Origin: Sulfurovum sp.
GTDB lineage: Bacteria; Campylobacterota; Campylobacteria; Campylobacterales; Sulfurovaceae
Assembly: GCA_030622375.1 (NCBI GenBank)
Contig: JAUXGC010000002.1
Span: 1 to 27,756 of the forward strand
Length of the DNA stretch: 27,756 bases
Direction of reading: 5' to 3'
The translations under genes and the position numbers were made by a program. Positions 13,972-23,067 of this stretch are shown piece after piece. The first letter of the stretch is position 1. Each line of letters begins with the position of its first letter. Under the pieces are notes generated by a model. The model searched no databases. It had not been told where the DNA came from and saw nothing but the letters and a program-made list of their open reading frames with translations.

Positions 13972-14889
13972 TTATCCTATCAATTCGCTACATAAATCAA
14001 ACCGATTATGTGTCATTAAATGTACTTTTCCATGTGCTTTCATCACATCATTAAATATACTTCTAGATAGAGCAAACCCAACCTCTTGTTCTTTGTCCTC
14101 GCCATCCATAGATGCTAAGTTCATATCATCTATGATATGTTTTGGTACAGAGATACCTGGAACTTTATCATTGATGAAATTTGCTGTTTTAGCACGAACT
14201 ATAGGAAACTGACCTAAAACTAAATGAGCTTCTTTGGCTGTATCTCTTACGCTCATGTGTTTAGCCTCTTCAAAGAGTTCTAAAAGTTCTTTTGCATTTT
14301 CCATATCATAAATGGGTTGGGTGATGATGGCTCTTGCACCATAATTTAGTTTTTTTATCATCCGTTTTTGTAGTTTTTTCATATCTTTTGCATATGCATT
14401 GGTTACTGCAAAAGGGTAGATAGGTTTTGGTGCTGGCTTTAACTTTTTATTACTATAGTCCACACCATTATTGAGATGATAAATAATACTCAAAAGTAGG
14501 GTGGAGTCACGCTCTAATACCCCTTTAACTTCTGGTTGGTCTGAAAATTTTGCAGGGTCACCCGTAAGTGCTAAAATACAACGTAAATCAAAGTCATTTG
14601 CTCCAAGCAGAGTGGACTGTAGTGAGAGTTTGTTTTTGTCTCTCATGCTCATAGTGGCAATAACAGGTTTTTTGAATGCCTGTTGTATTTTAATGGCAGA
14701 GAGTACACCTGACATTTTGAGTTTGGCAAGAGGATTATCGGTGCATGAAAAACCTGTAACTTTTTCATGAAGCTTATGCTTTTTTATCTCTGCTATGAGA
14801 CCATCTATAGATGCGCCATGTGGAGGGTTTACCTCTACTGTGATGAACTTTTTGTCGGCACAAAGGATGTCACAAAATTCTTTAAACAT
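13972..14889 (-). CDS. metF: methylenetetrahydrofolate reductase family protein
   Basis: A 305-residue TIM-barrel flavoprotein of the MTHFR family, which reduces 5,10-methylene-THF to 5-methyl-THF, mainly for methionine synthesis. E19 in ITVEVNPPHGAS takes the place of the catalytic Glu in the family's FEFFPP motif, and D111 in LALTGDPAKF takes the place of the FAD- or folate-contacting Asp. GARAIITQPIYD and LGQFPIVRAKTANFIND are also typical. The VNPPHGAS variant and overall divergence mean it could be a second, specialised MetF paralog rather than the main housekeeping enzyme. It is divergent from serB, with DUF3817 downstream on the same strand. The ribosome-binding site is weak (AAGAG). 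Confidence 0.8.
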   Translation of the reverse strand: MFKEFCDILCADKKFITVEVNPPHGASIDGLIAEIKKHKLHEKVTGFSCTDNPLAKLKMSGVLSAIKIQQAFKKPVIATMSMRDKNKLSLQSTLLGANDFDLRCILALTGDPAKFSDQPEVKGVLERDSTLLLSIIYHLNNGVDYSNKKLKPAPKPIYPFAVTNAYAKDMKKLQKRMIKKLNYGARAIITQPIYDMENAKELLELFEEAKHMSVRDTAKEAHLVLGQFPIVRAKTANFINDKVPGISVPKHIIDDMNLASMDGEDKEQEVGFALSRSIFNDVMKAHGKVHLMTHNRFDLCSELIG

Positions 14890-14915
14890 TAAATACTCTT
14901 TTTTGGTTTATTGGT

Positions 14916-14921
14916 TATAAT
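14916..14921 (+). promoter_or_regulatory. -10 box of serB operon
   Basis: TATAAT within TTGGTTATAATTCTA lies about 32 bases before the serB start in the divergent metF-serB spacer. Confidence 0.5.
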
Positions 14922-14952
14922 TCTATCTAAATAATACATAGAGGTGTATGTA

Positions 14953-15585
14953 ATGAAAAAATTAGCTGTATTTGATTTTGATTCGACATTGATGGATGGA
15001 GAGACCATAGACTTCTTTGCTGCGGCTCTTGGAATAGAAAAAGAGGTAGTACACATAACTAATCGTGCTATGGCAGGAGAGTTGGATTTTTATGATTCGC
15101 TGATACAGAGAGTCTCTCTATTAAAAGGTTTACCAGAGCCTAAAGTGGTTGAAATCTGTAAAAACCTACCTCTTATGGGAGGAGCAAGTGAAGTAGTGAA
15201 AGGACTTAAAAGCAGAGGCTACAAGGTTATCTGTTTTTCTGGTGGCTTTAGGTCTGCTACTAAACCTATTTGTAATGATTTAGGCATAGATGCAGACTTT
15301 TCAAACTTTTTACACAGTGAAAATGGAGTACTTACGGGTCAAGTTGGTGGTGAGATGATGTACTCAGATGCTAAAGGCGATATGCTAATTCGACTACAAA
15401 AGCTTTTGGGCATAACAAGAGCAGATACACTTGCGGTAGGCGATGGTGCCAATGACCTTAGTATGTTTGCCCATGCCGATATCCGAGTGGCATTTTGTGC
15501 AAAACCCATACTTAAAGAGGCTGCAACACATTGTGTAGATATCAAAGATTTAAGAGAAATACTTAAGATAGTAGATAGTTTGTAA
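14953..15585 (+). CDS. serB: phosphoserine phosphatase-like HAD hydrolase
   Basis: A 210-residue HAD-superfamily phosphatase. The nucleophile D8 and acid/base D10 lie in AVFDFDSTLMDGETID, motif II is VICFSGGFRSAT, and motif III/IV is AVGDGANDLSMFAHADI. The cap segment with MAGELDFYDSLIQRVSLLKGL is that of SerB, so the likely reaction is phosphoserine to serine. The ATG at 14953 is preferred to the GTG at 14944 because GAGG at 14941-14944 then sits 8 bases upstream. Its TAA shares a base with the ATG of the ABC transporter gene, so the two are translationally coupled. E. coli SerB carries an extra N-terminal domain that is missing here, which is normal for short SerB proteins. Confidence 0.88.
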   Translation: MKKLAVFDFDSTLMDGETIDFFAAALGIEKEVVHITNRAMAGELDFYDSLIQRVSLLKGLPEPKVVEICKNLPLMGGASEVVKGLKSRGYKVICFSGGFRSATKPICNDLGIDADFSNFLHSENGVLTGQVGGEMMYSDAKGDMLIRLQKLLGITRADTLAVGDGANDLSMFAHADIRVAFCAKPILKEAATHCVDIKDLREILKIVDSL

Positions 15586-17351
15586 TGCAAACAAATAGTT
15601 GTAGTATTAAAGGCATTGTCCAACAACTACTACAACATAAAAAAGAGTTAATATTTGGCAATGGTGTTGCTATACTCGCTACACTTCTTATAGTAACCAT
15701 ACCGCTTTTTATCCCTATTATGGTAGATGAACTTCTTTTAGGAAAAGAGCATGGTCTTATCTCTTTTATCTCTACATATATTTGGACAACAGATACTAAA
15801 GGTTATGTACTCGGTATTTTAGCAGTTATACTTCTGTTGCGCGCGTCAAGCACACTTCTATCTATAGTACAGACTAAAATATTTGTTTCCATATCAAAAA
15901 ACATTACCTATAAAATGAGAGTATCTTTACTCAAACATCTTAAAAGAGTTTCACTAAAAGAGTATGAGATGATGCGAGTAGGGGCTGTCACTTCTAAGCT
16001 TGTAACAGATGTAGAAACTATAGATGGCTTTGTGAGTTCTACTATCTCTAAGCTTATTGTTGCCCTTCTGGTATTGATTTTTTCTGCAGTTGTACTACTC
16101 TGGATACATTGGCAACTGGCACTCTTCATATTGATTACCAACCCCATAGTTGTGCTCTTTACAGTAAAGTTATCTCGCAACATAGGCAAGCTTAAAAAAG
16201 AGGAAAACCTAGCAGTGGAGCTATTTCAATCCTCTTTGACTGAAACCCTCGAACTATTTCATCAGATACGTGCAGCCAATAAAGAGGAGTACTTTTTTAA
16301 ACAGAGTGAAACTAAAGCCAAAGAGCTTAAAGAGCATTCGATAAATTATGGTTACAAGAGTGATGCAGCCATAAAGTTCTCTTACCTAATCTTCTTAGCA
16401 GGGTATGAAGTTTTTAGGGCAGTGAGTATTTTGGCTGTTGCTTATAGTGATTTGTCTGTAGGGTTGATGCTGGCTATATTCTCTTACCTTTGGGTTATGG
16501 TCTCTCCCACGCAAGATATTATCAACTTTCAATATGTTCTTGCTACGGCAAAAGCAGCGTGTAAGCGTATCAACAGTGTTTATGAGATGGAGCAAGAGCC
16601 TCTTGTAGAGCAGAGCGTCAATCCATTTGAGGCTTCAAATGTTACAAGTATAGAGGTGAAAGACCTCTCCTTCTCATACCTTAAAAATAAGCCTATACTT
16701 GAAAATATTAATATGCAGATAGATAGAGGGAGTAAACTCGCTATAGTAGGGGCTAGTGGGAGTGGAAAGACTACTTTAGCAAATATATTAGTGGGCTTTT
16801 ATCCTTTTGATAAAGGAGAGATACTTTATAATGGTATTTCAAACAGAGTACTAAAACTCTCAACAATTAGGAAAAATATTCATTTAATATTGCAACACCC
16901 TAAACTCTTTAATGATACAATGCTCTTTAATCTAACACTTGGCAACAAATATAGTGACAAAATAGTGCAAAATGCATTGCAAATTGCACAACTTTCTGAT
17001 GTCATAGAGCGTTTAGATAAAGGTCTTGATACACTTGTTGGAAAAGATGGTATCAAGCTGAGTGGTGGACAGAGGCAGAGAGTTGCCATAGCAAGGATGA
17101 TACTCTCCAATCCAAAAGTAGTTATTTTCGATGAATCTACTTCAGCCTTGGATGTTCATACAGAAGCAAAACTTTTTGAAGAACTTCAAGTTTTTTTAAA
17201 AGACAAAACAGTTATAACCATAGCACATAGGTTAAGCACCATTAAAAGTGCAGAGTTTATTTATGTGCTTGAAGATGGCAAGGTGGTTGATAGCGGAACG
17301 CCGCAAGAGTTATTGACAAAAGATGAAAGTTATTTTAGTTCGATGATATAA
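15585..17351 (+). CDS. ABC exporter, membrane and ATPase domains fused
   Basis: A 588-residue half-transporter of the exporter type, working as a homo- or heterodimer in the inner membrane. Six membrane spans fill about 20-310, with the intracellular coupling segment near MRVSLLKHLKRVSLKEYE. The ATPase domain has Walker A GASGSGKTT at 389-397, LSGGQRQR from 492, Walker B VVIFDEST with D516 and E517, and H548 in AHRLST. It is a relative of MsbA and other lipid or peptide exporters, but the substrate cannot be read from the sequence. It starts by a TAATG overlap with serB, and uppP follows after 9 bases. The uppP neighbour suggests, without proving, an envelope lipid or glycan substrate. Confidence 0.9.
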   Translation: MQTNSCSIKGIVQQLLQHKKELIFGNGVAILATLLIVTIPLFIPIMVDELLLGKEHGLISFISTYIWTTDTKGYVLGILAVILLLRASSTLLSIVQTKIFVSISKNITYKMRVSLLKHLKRVSLKEYEMMRVGAVTSKLVTDVETIDGFVSSTISKLIVALLVLIFSAVVLLWIHWQLALFILITNPIVVLFTVKLSRNIGKLKKEENLAVELFQSSLTETLELFHQIRAANKEEYFFKQSETKAKELKEHSINYGYKSDAAIKFSYLIFLAGYEVFRAVSILAVAYSDLSVGLMLAIFSYLWVMVSPTQDIINFQYVLATAKAACKRINSVYEMEQEPLVEQSVNPFEASNVTSIEVKDLSFSYLKNKPILENINMQIDRGSKLAIVGASGSGKTTLANILVGFYPFDKGEILYNGISNRVLKLSTIRKNIHLILQHPKLFNDTMLFNLTLGNKYSDKIVQNALQIAQLSDVIERLDKGLDTLVGKDGIKLSGGQRQRVAIARMILSNPKVVIFDESTSALDVHTEAKLFEELQVFLKDKTVITIAHRLSTIKSAEFIYVLEDGKVVDSGTPQELLTKDESYFSSMI

Positions 17352-17360
17352 GGAATAAAA

Positions 17361-18125
17361 TTGGATATTTTTCAAGCGATAATTATAGGCATTATCGAAG
17401 GTTTTACAGAGTTTTTACCCATCTCTTCTACTGGACATATGATTGTTGCCAGTAAGTTTTTAGGTATACCTCAAGATAGTCTTACTAAAGCATATGAAGT
17501 CATTATACAGTTTGCCGCCATACTGGCAGTAATGCTTATTTATAGAGATAAAATAAGTTTTAAAAAAATAGCTTTATGGCAGAAACTTATTGTAGCCTTT
17601 CTTCCTCTTGCCATTGTTGGTTTTATTTTTAAAGACCAAATTAAAACACTTTTTAATGTAGAGACTGTAGCGTGGATGTTTATTATTGGCGGGATTGTTT
17701 TTCTTGTGGTGGAGTCTTTTTATGAAGAAAAAAAATCACATATATCCAATGTAGAAGAAGTAAGCTTCAAAGAGGCACTGTGGATAGGATTTGCACAGAT
17801 ATTTTCACTTATTCCTGGGACAAGTAGAGCTGGGGCGACTATCATTGGTGGATTATTGACTGGACTTGATAGAAAAACATCTATGGAGTTTTCATTTCTG
17901 CTTGCTATTCCTGTAATGACAGCAGTGAGTGGATATGATTTGCTAAAACATTATGAAGAATTTGTATCTGTAAACTGGAGTGCCTTTGCCATAGGTTTTA
18001 TGGTAGCATTCGTAGTAGCATACTTGACGATTAAGCTTTTCCTTGTATTTATTCAAAAGTTTACTTTTGTAACATTTGGTATTTATAGGATTATTTTTGG
18101 AGTTATTCTGTTAATGGTGATATGA
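17361..18125 (+). CDS. uppP: undecaprenyl-diphosphatase
   Basis: A 254-residue polytopic membrane enzyme (BacA family) that removes a phosphate from undecaprenyl diphosphate, recycling the lipid carrier for peptidoglycan and surface glycans. Both signature motifs are present: EGFTEFLPISSTGH, with E13 and H26, and LIPGTSRAGATIIGG, with S155 and R156. About seven or eight membrane spans can be traced. The start codon is TTG at 17361, supported by AAGGAA 5 bases upstream and by alignment of the first residues with BacA proteins. It begins 9 bases after the ABC exporter gene, so it is probably its operon partner. Extra copies also confer bacitracin resistance in other bacteria. Confidence 0.96.
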   Translation: MDIFQAIIIGIIEGFTEFLPISSTGHMIVASKFLGIPQDSLTKAYEVIIQFAAILAVMLIYRDKISFKKIALWQKLIVAFLPLAIVGFIFKDQIKTLFNVETVAWMFIIGGIVFLVVESFYEEKKSHISNVEEVSFKEALWIGFAQIFSLIPGTSRAGATIIGGLLTGLDRKTSMEFSFLLAIPVMTAVSGYDLLKHYEEFVSVNWSAFAIGFMVAFVVAYLTIKLFLVFIQKFTFVTFGIYRIIFGVILLMVI

Positions 18126-18223
18126 TTTTTTTATTGAATTTATATAGTTTCCATAGGAGATTTTATTAAGTTCAAATTTTTTTGGACATGAACGAGTTAA
18201 CCTCGTATTTTAAAGGTAAAGAT

Positions 18224-19606
18224 ATGAAATTTAGTGAATTTGATTTTCACCCAGATATAGAAAAAGGGTTGAAAATAGCAGGATTTAGAGAGCCAAGCCC
18301 TATTCAGGAGATGGCAATACCCATCATAAAAAATGGTAGTGATATGGTAGGACAAGCACATACAGGTACAGGGAAAACAGCAGCATTTGGTCTTCCTATG
18401 CTAGATAAGCTTGCAAAAGGTGAGATAGAGAGAGCCTTGGTTATTACTCCCACAAGAGAGTTGGCGACACAGGTAGCTGATGAGCTGTATCATCTTGGTC
18501 GTTTTGCAGGCATAAGAACACTTACTGTATATGGTGGAGTTGGATATGGTAGGCAGATAGCTCTTATTCATAAAGGAGTGCAGATAGTAGTAGCAACACC
18601 GGGAAGACTGAAAGATTTGTATAAAAAAGGGAAAATTGATATCTTAAATCCAGAAATTGTTGTACTTGATGAAGCAGATGAGATGCTTGATATGGGATTT
18701 TTAGAAGAGATAAAAGAGATATTTGAATATATCCCACAAAATAGACAGACACTGCTTTTTTCTGCAACAATGCCAGAGCCTATTAAAGAGCTTGCAAACC
18801 ATATTTTATACCAGCCAGAATTCATATCTGTTATTGGAGATAACGAGACAACTAATAATGTGATTGAACAACGTTATTATGTTATTAGTGAGAATCAAAG
18901 AGATGAAGCCATTGTCAGGCTCCTTGAGACGGAAAAAACCGATAAATGTCTAATATTCTGTCGTATGAAAAGAGAGGTAGATAGGTTGACTGAACATCTG
19001 CAAGCTCTAGGATTTAATGCCGGTGGTTTGCATGGTGATTTGGAGCAAAGAGATAGAGAGGTGATTATAAAATCATATAGAAGAGGGGAAATAAAAATTA
19101 TGGTTGCTACAGATGTAGCTTCTCGTGGATTGGATGTTAAAAATGTTACACATGTCTTTAATTATCATATTCCTTTTGATCCACAAAGTTATGTGCACCG
19201 CATAGGTCGTACAGGTCGTGCAGGTAAAAGTGGTCAAGCTATTACTCTAGTGACTACTGAAGAGTTTAAGGAACTCCAGCGCATACAAAAAGAAGTGGGA
19301 GCAGATATGAGACTTGCTACTATCCAGAGCTCAGAAGGTATAGATGCATCAGGACTTGAGTATTTAGAGAAGCAAATTAGAGATACAGATATACATAGTG
19401 ATGCATCAAAAATGATAGAGCATATGGCAGATATGGACAGAGCTGTCCTTCTAGAAAAACTTATATCTAAGTTTATGTCAATAGAGCAACACAATGTTGG
19501 TTCACAAATTGGCTTTGACCAAAATACAGTAGATGATATGATGCAAGGTTATGTAGGTGAGCAAAAAGCTACACGAAACAACAATCGTAGAAAAAAAAGA
19601 AGATAA
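18224..19606 (+). CDS. DEAD-box RNA helicase
   Basis: A 460-residue ATP-dependent RNA helicase. The Q motif (FREPSPIQ), motif I AHTGTGKT at 45-52, PTRELA, TPGR, DEAD at 149-152, SAT and motif VI from H325 (HRIGRTGRAG) are all intact. The C-terminal tail is basic (NNNRRKKRR), which probably gives general RNA affinity. Such proteins help with ribosome assembly, mRNA decay and growth in the cold. The ATG at 18224 is chosen over TTG 18182 and ATG 18188, because AAAGG lies 7 bases before it and MKFSEFDFHPDIEKGL is the usual beginning of the family. The short gap to uppP may contain a promoter. Which member of the RhlE/CsdA/DbpA set it is cannot be stated. Confidence 0.95.
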   Translation: MKFSEFDFHPDIEKGLKIAGFREPSPIQEMAIPIIKNGSDMVGQAHTGTGKTAAFGLPMLDKLAKGEIERALVITPTRELATQVADELYHLGRFAGIRTLTVYGGVGYGRQIALIHKGVQIVVATPGRLKDLYKKGKIDILNPEIVVLDEADEMLDMGFLEEIKEIFEYIPQNRQTLLFSATMPEPIKELANHILYQPEFISVIGDNETTNNVIEQRYYVISENQRDEAIVRLLETEKTDKCLIFCRMKREVDRLTEHLQALGFNAGGLHGDLEQRDREVIIKSYRRGEIKIMVATDVASRGLDVKNVTHVFNYHIPFDPQSYVHRIGRTGRAGKSGQAITLVTTEEFKELQRIQKEVGADMRLATIQSSEGIDASGLEYLEKQIRDTDIHSDASKMIEHMADMDRAVLLEKLISKFMSIEQHNVGSQIGFDQNTVDDMMQGYVGEQKATRNNNRRKKRR

Positions 19607-19681
19607 TTACCTTTTTTTAACTTGAAACAAGCAAAACTGTTTTAAAATTTGGTTACAAAACAATTTCTAAAGTGAGGCTAT

Positions 19682-19912
19682 ATGGAAGATGTTAATCTGA
19701 TAGGTGAAAGTGTAAAATTTATGGTTTTGGGAATGGTAGTTGTATTTTCATTCCTTTTCATACTTGTGCAAGTTGTAAAAATACAGGCAAAGATTATTGG
19801 TAAATACTTTCCTGAAAAGACACCTGAAGTATCTACTTCTTCAACTAGAACTGATGAATCTACACGTATTGCAGCAATTATTGCAGCTGTTACAGAATTT
19901 CGTAAAAAATAA
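19682..19912 (+). CDS. oadG: oxaloacetate decarboxylase gamma-type subunit
   Basis: A 76-residue membrane protein with one span at about 10-34 (VKFMVLGMVVVFSFLFILVQVV) and a short cytoplasmic tail. OadG anchors the alpha subunit to the membrane and helps assemble the Na+-pumping decarboxylase. The tail ends STRIAAIIAAVTEFRKK, matching the common IAAIxAAV ending of OadG. It is the first gene of oadG-oadA-oadB, with a 20-base gap to oadA. The motif V-x-G-M-x-x-V-F and the length support the call although overall similarity among OadG proteins is low. The ribosome-binding site GTGAGG is moderate. Confidence 0.85.
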   Translation: MEDVNLIGESVKFMVLGMVVVFSFLFILVQVVKIQAKIIGKYFPEKTPEVSTSSTRTDESTRIAAIIAAVTEFRKK

Positions 19913-19932
19913 TCATATAAAAGGTATCGTAA

Positions 19933-21714
19933 ATGGCTAAAAAATATATCGATGTGATGGACACTACTTTTAGAGATGGCTTTCAGTCTGTTTTTGGTGG
20001 TCGTGTTCTTATGGATGATTTTTTTCCTGCAGTAGAAGCAGCGAAAAATGCGGGTATTACACACTTTGAGTTTGGTGGTGGAGCAAGATTTCAATCACTA
20101 TATTTCTATTTGCAGGAAGATGCATTTAAGATGATGGATGGCTTCAGAGAGATTGTGGGATCTGATGCTAACTTGCAGGTTCTTTCACGAGGTATCAATA
20201 CAGTAATGCTTGATACTGGTAGCCGTGAAATGATAGAGCTTTTTGCAAAAATGTTTAAAAAGCATGGCACTACAACGGTGCGTAATTTTGATGCACTAAA
20301 TGATGTTAATAACCTTGCATTTTCGTCAGAGATGATTAAAAAACATGGTCTTAATCATGAAGTTGTTGTAACAATGATGGATTTGCCACCAGGGTGCAAA
20401 GGGGCACATGATGTGGCTTTTTATGAAAAAACACTTAGAAATATTTTAGACTCTGGTATAGACTATGACAGTGTCTGTTTTAAAGATGCTTCTGGTACAG
20501 CTAATCCTCATAAAGTATATGAGACTATCTCTATGGCTAGAAAGCTTCTTGGAGATAGTGTTCATCTTAGACTTCATACACATGAAACAGCGGGTGTATC
20601 TGTAGCTTCTTATCTTGCAGCTCTTGAAGCTGGAGCCAATGGTATAGATATGGCAGCATCACCAGTGAGTGGTGGGACATCCCAGCCAGATATCTTGACC
20701 ATGCTACATGCAACCAAAGGAACAAATTATAATCTTGGTGATTTGAAGCTAGACAAGGTACTTAAATATGAAGAGAGACTCAAAGAGTGTCTTGCAGAGT
20801 ATATGATTCCACCTGAAGCAACACAAGTTTCACCTCTTATTCCTTTCTCTCCTATGCCTGGTGGTGCTTTGACTGCCAATACTCAAATGATGAGAGACTC
20901 TGGCGATTTAGATAGGTTTGATGAAGTTATATCTGCAATGAAAGAGGTCGTAGAGCGTGGTGGATATGGTACTTCCGTAACACCAGTTAGTCAATTTTAC
21001 TGGCAACAAGCGTATGCAAATGTGATGTTTGGACCATGGAAGCAGATAGCACCAGGGTATGGGCGTATGGTACTTGGCTATTTTGGCAAAACACCGGTAC
21101 AAGCAGATGATGAGATTATTAAGTTTGCAAGTGAGAAGCTTAATCTTGAGCCAACAACTGAAAATCCTCTGGATATTGCAGATAGAGATGAAACAAAATC
21201 TATTTCACACTGGACTAAAGTGCTTGAAGATGAAGGATTGGAAACTTCTGATGAAAATATTTTCATTGCAGGTGCTTGTGATCAAAAAGGTATTGCATTC
21301 TTGAAGGGCGAAGGTCCTCTCATGATAAGAAAAGGTAAAAATAATAATAGTGGAGAAGCAGAAATGGCAGGAAATTATACAGTAGTAGTAGATGGTAAAC
21401 AATATAGCGTACAAGTGGCAGAAGGTGATGGAGATATACAAATAGCACCGGCAACAACTGCATCTGCAGTAGTTACTGCCCCATTAGCAGGGGGAGCGGG
21501 GAGTGTAGAGATACACTCACAAACACCAGGAAATGTATGGAAAATTTTAGTAAGTCCAGGAGATAGCGTCAAAGAGGGTGATAAAATTATGATTCTAGAA
21601 GCTATGAAAATGGAGATTGATATTACTGCACCAAAAGATGGTGTAGTTGCCTCTGTTAATGTTAATGTTAATGATACGGTTGCCGACGCACAACTTCTTG
21701 CTACAATGGAGTAA
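19933..21714 (+). CDS. oadA: biotin-dependent carboxylase/decarboxylase alpha subunit, OadA/PycB type
   Basis: A 593-residue carboxyltransferase. The TIM-barrel domain (about 1-300) has K184 in VCFKDASGT, the carbamylated lysine position, and metal ligands H215 and H217 in LHTHETAGVS. The C-terminal biotinyl domain has K559 in LEAMKMEID, 34 residues from the end, where biotin is attached. It moves CO2 between oxaloacetate and biotin, and OadB then decarboxylates the carboxybiotin. It differs from textbook OadA: the opening reads MDTTFRDGFQSVFGG, where standard proteins have LRDAHQS, and FGGGARFQS stands in place of WGGATFD. This could mark a lineage-specific OadA/PycB clade or a different acceptor, and the 2-oxoglutarate carboxylase subunit CfiA is a related alternative. 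Confidence 0.85.
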   Translation: MAKKYIDVMDTTFRDGFQSVFGGRVLMDDFFPAVEAAKNAGITHFEFGGGARFQSLYFYLQEDAFKMMDGFREIVGSDANLQVLSRGINTVMLDTGSREMIELFAKMFKKHGTTTVRNFDALNDVNNLAFSSEMIKKHGLNHEVVVTMMDLPPGCKGAHDVAFYEKTLRNILDSGIDYDSVCFKDASGTANPHKVYETISMARKLLGDSVHLRLHTHETAGVSVASYLAALEAGANGIDMAASPVSGGTSQPDILTMLHATKGTNYNLGDLKLDKVLKYEERLKECLAEYMIPPEATQVSPLIPFSPMPGGALTANTQMMRDSGDLDRFDEVISAMKEVVERGGYGTSVTPVSQFYWQQAYANVMFGPWKQIAPGYGRMVLGYFGKTPVQADDEIIKFASEKLNLEPTTENPLDIADRDETKSISHWTKVLEDEGLETSDENIFIAGACDQKGIAFLKGEGPLMIRKGKNNNSGEAEMAGNYTVVVDGKQYSVQVAEGDGDIQIAPATTASAVVTAPLAGGAGSVEIHSQTPGNVWKILVSPGDSVKEGDKIMILEAMKMEIDITAPKDGVVASVNVNVNDTVADAQLLATME

Positions 21715-21717
21715 CTT

Positions 21718-23046
21718 ATGAATATCAAACAGATATTTCTCTCGCTACTTTTGATTATGTTTGCCCTGACGTCAGTATCAGGGGCTTCTTCTATTGATGC
21801 AGAAGTAACTACAAAAGAGAGTGTACAGAAAAAAGAGTATCAACCAAAAAGTATTACAGAGTTGATGGGTAGCTTTTGGGAGACTACTGGGATTAAAGCT
21901 ATTATTGATGTTAATGATGGTGAAATGACCTCTGAACCAAAAGGAGCAGAATATGAGAGGGTGATGGATTGGTTTGAATCTTCTTTGGGCCGTATTATTA
22001 TGATTATTATTGTATTTCTTCTCTTTTACTTGGCAATTGCAAAAAACTTTGAACCACTACTGTTGATTCCTATCGCATTTGGTGGACTACTTGCCAATAT
22101 TCCATTAGCAGGAATAGGTGGGGAACATGGCATGTTAGGGATTATCTATAATATGGGTATAGCTAATGAATTTTTCCCGCTCCTGATTTTTATGGGTGTT
22201 GGTGCCATGACTGACTTTGGTCCACTCTTGGCAAATCCAAAAACTGCTATGCTTGGCGGTGCAGCACAATTTGGTATTTTTGGCTCACTTATTGGAGCAG
22301 TTGCTATAGGGTTTAGTTTACAAGATGCTTCTGCCATTAGTATTATTGGTGGTGCAGATGGCCCAACCTCTATTTTTATTGCAAATAGACTAGCTCCCGA
22401 TATGTTGGGCGCTATCGCTGTTGCTGCTTACTCATATATGGCACTTGTGCCTGTAATACAGCCTCCTATCATGAGACTTTTAACAACAAAAGCAGAACGT
22501 CAAATAGTAATGAAAACTAGCAGAAAAGTACATAGACTAGAAAAACTTATTTTCCCTATAGTTGTTTTGATGTTATCTATTTTAATATTGCCAGAATCAA
22601 CACCTCTTATTGGTGCATTTACATTTGGTAACTTTGCAAAAGAGTCAGGTGTTGTAGATAGACTTAGTGACACGATGCAAAACTCATTAATCAATGTTGT
22701 AACAATATTCCTTGGTTTGGGTGTTGGTTCAAAACTGGCAGCAGATAAGTTTCTTGTTATGGAGACTATGGGGATTATGATTATTGGGCTACTTGCATTC
22801 TCGGCAGGTACAGCTATGGGTGTAATTATGGCAAAAATTATGAATAAGTTTTCAAAAGAACCTATTAATCCACTTATAGGTGCAGCTGGAGTTTCCGCAG
22901 TACCAATGTCAGCAAGAGTTGTAAGTAAGGTTGGTTCTGAAGAGAAGCCAGGAAATATTTTGCTTATGCACGCTATGGGTCCAAATGTAGCCGGAGTAAT
23001 CGGTTCAGCCGTAGCAGCAGGCGTATTGTTATCAATATTTAACTAA
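21718..23046 (+). CDS. oadB: sodium-pumping decarboxylase beta subunit
   Basis: A 442-residue integral membrane protein that decarboxylates carboxybiotin and drives Na+ export. The signature [10 protein letters not shown] starts at 211 with D214, equivalent to the essential Asp203 of Klebsiella OadB. Around nine spans can be traced, with re-entrant regions around the motif. The N terminus has a signal-like segment ([22 protein letters not shown]), then an extra 60-residue soluble stretch before the canonical part, which is longer than usual. The gap to oadA is 3 bases, and GGAG before the ATG lies in the oadA end. Together with OadA and OadG it forms the membrane complex, and pckA follows 21 bases on. 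Confidence 0.93.
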   Translation: MNIKQIFLSLLLIMFALTSVSGASSIDAEVTTKESVQKKEYQPKSITELMGSFWETTGIKAIIDVNDGEMTSEPKGAEYERVMDWFESSLGRIIMIIIVFLLFYLAIAKNFEPLLLIPIAFGGLLANIPLAGIGGEHGMLGIIYNMGIANEFFPLLIFMGVGAMTDFGPLLANPKTAMLGGAAQFGIFGSLIGAVAIGFSLQDASAISIIGGADGPTSIFIANRLAPDMLGAIAVAAYSYMALVPVIQPPIMRLLTTKAERQIVMKTSRKVHRLEKLIFPIVVLMLSILILPESTPLIGAFTFGNFAKESGVVDRLSDTMQNSLINVVTIFLGLGVGSKLAADKFLVMETMGIMIIGLLAFSAGTAMGVIMAKIMNKFSKEPINPLIGAAGVSAVPMSARVVSKVGSEEKPGNILLMHAMGPNVAGVIGSAVAAGVLLSIFN

Positions 23047-23067
23047 AAAAAGGAAAGAGATACTATC

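Noticed and set aside
14890..14952. SAM-type riboswitch before metF
   Set aside because: The divergent spacer is only 63 bases, has no long paired regions and carries the serB promoter.
18182..18223. TTG 18182 or ATG 18188 as helicase start
   Set aside because: Neither has a Shine-Dalgarno sequence, while ATG 18224 has AAAGG at a 7-base distance and the conserved family start.
21375..21728. 117-residue minus-strand open frame in the oadA biotinyl domain
   Set aside because: The sequence is a mirror of the repetitive Ala/Val/Thr-coding linker and shows no independent signal.
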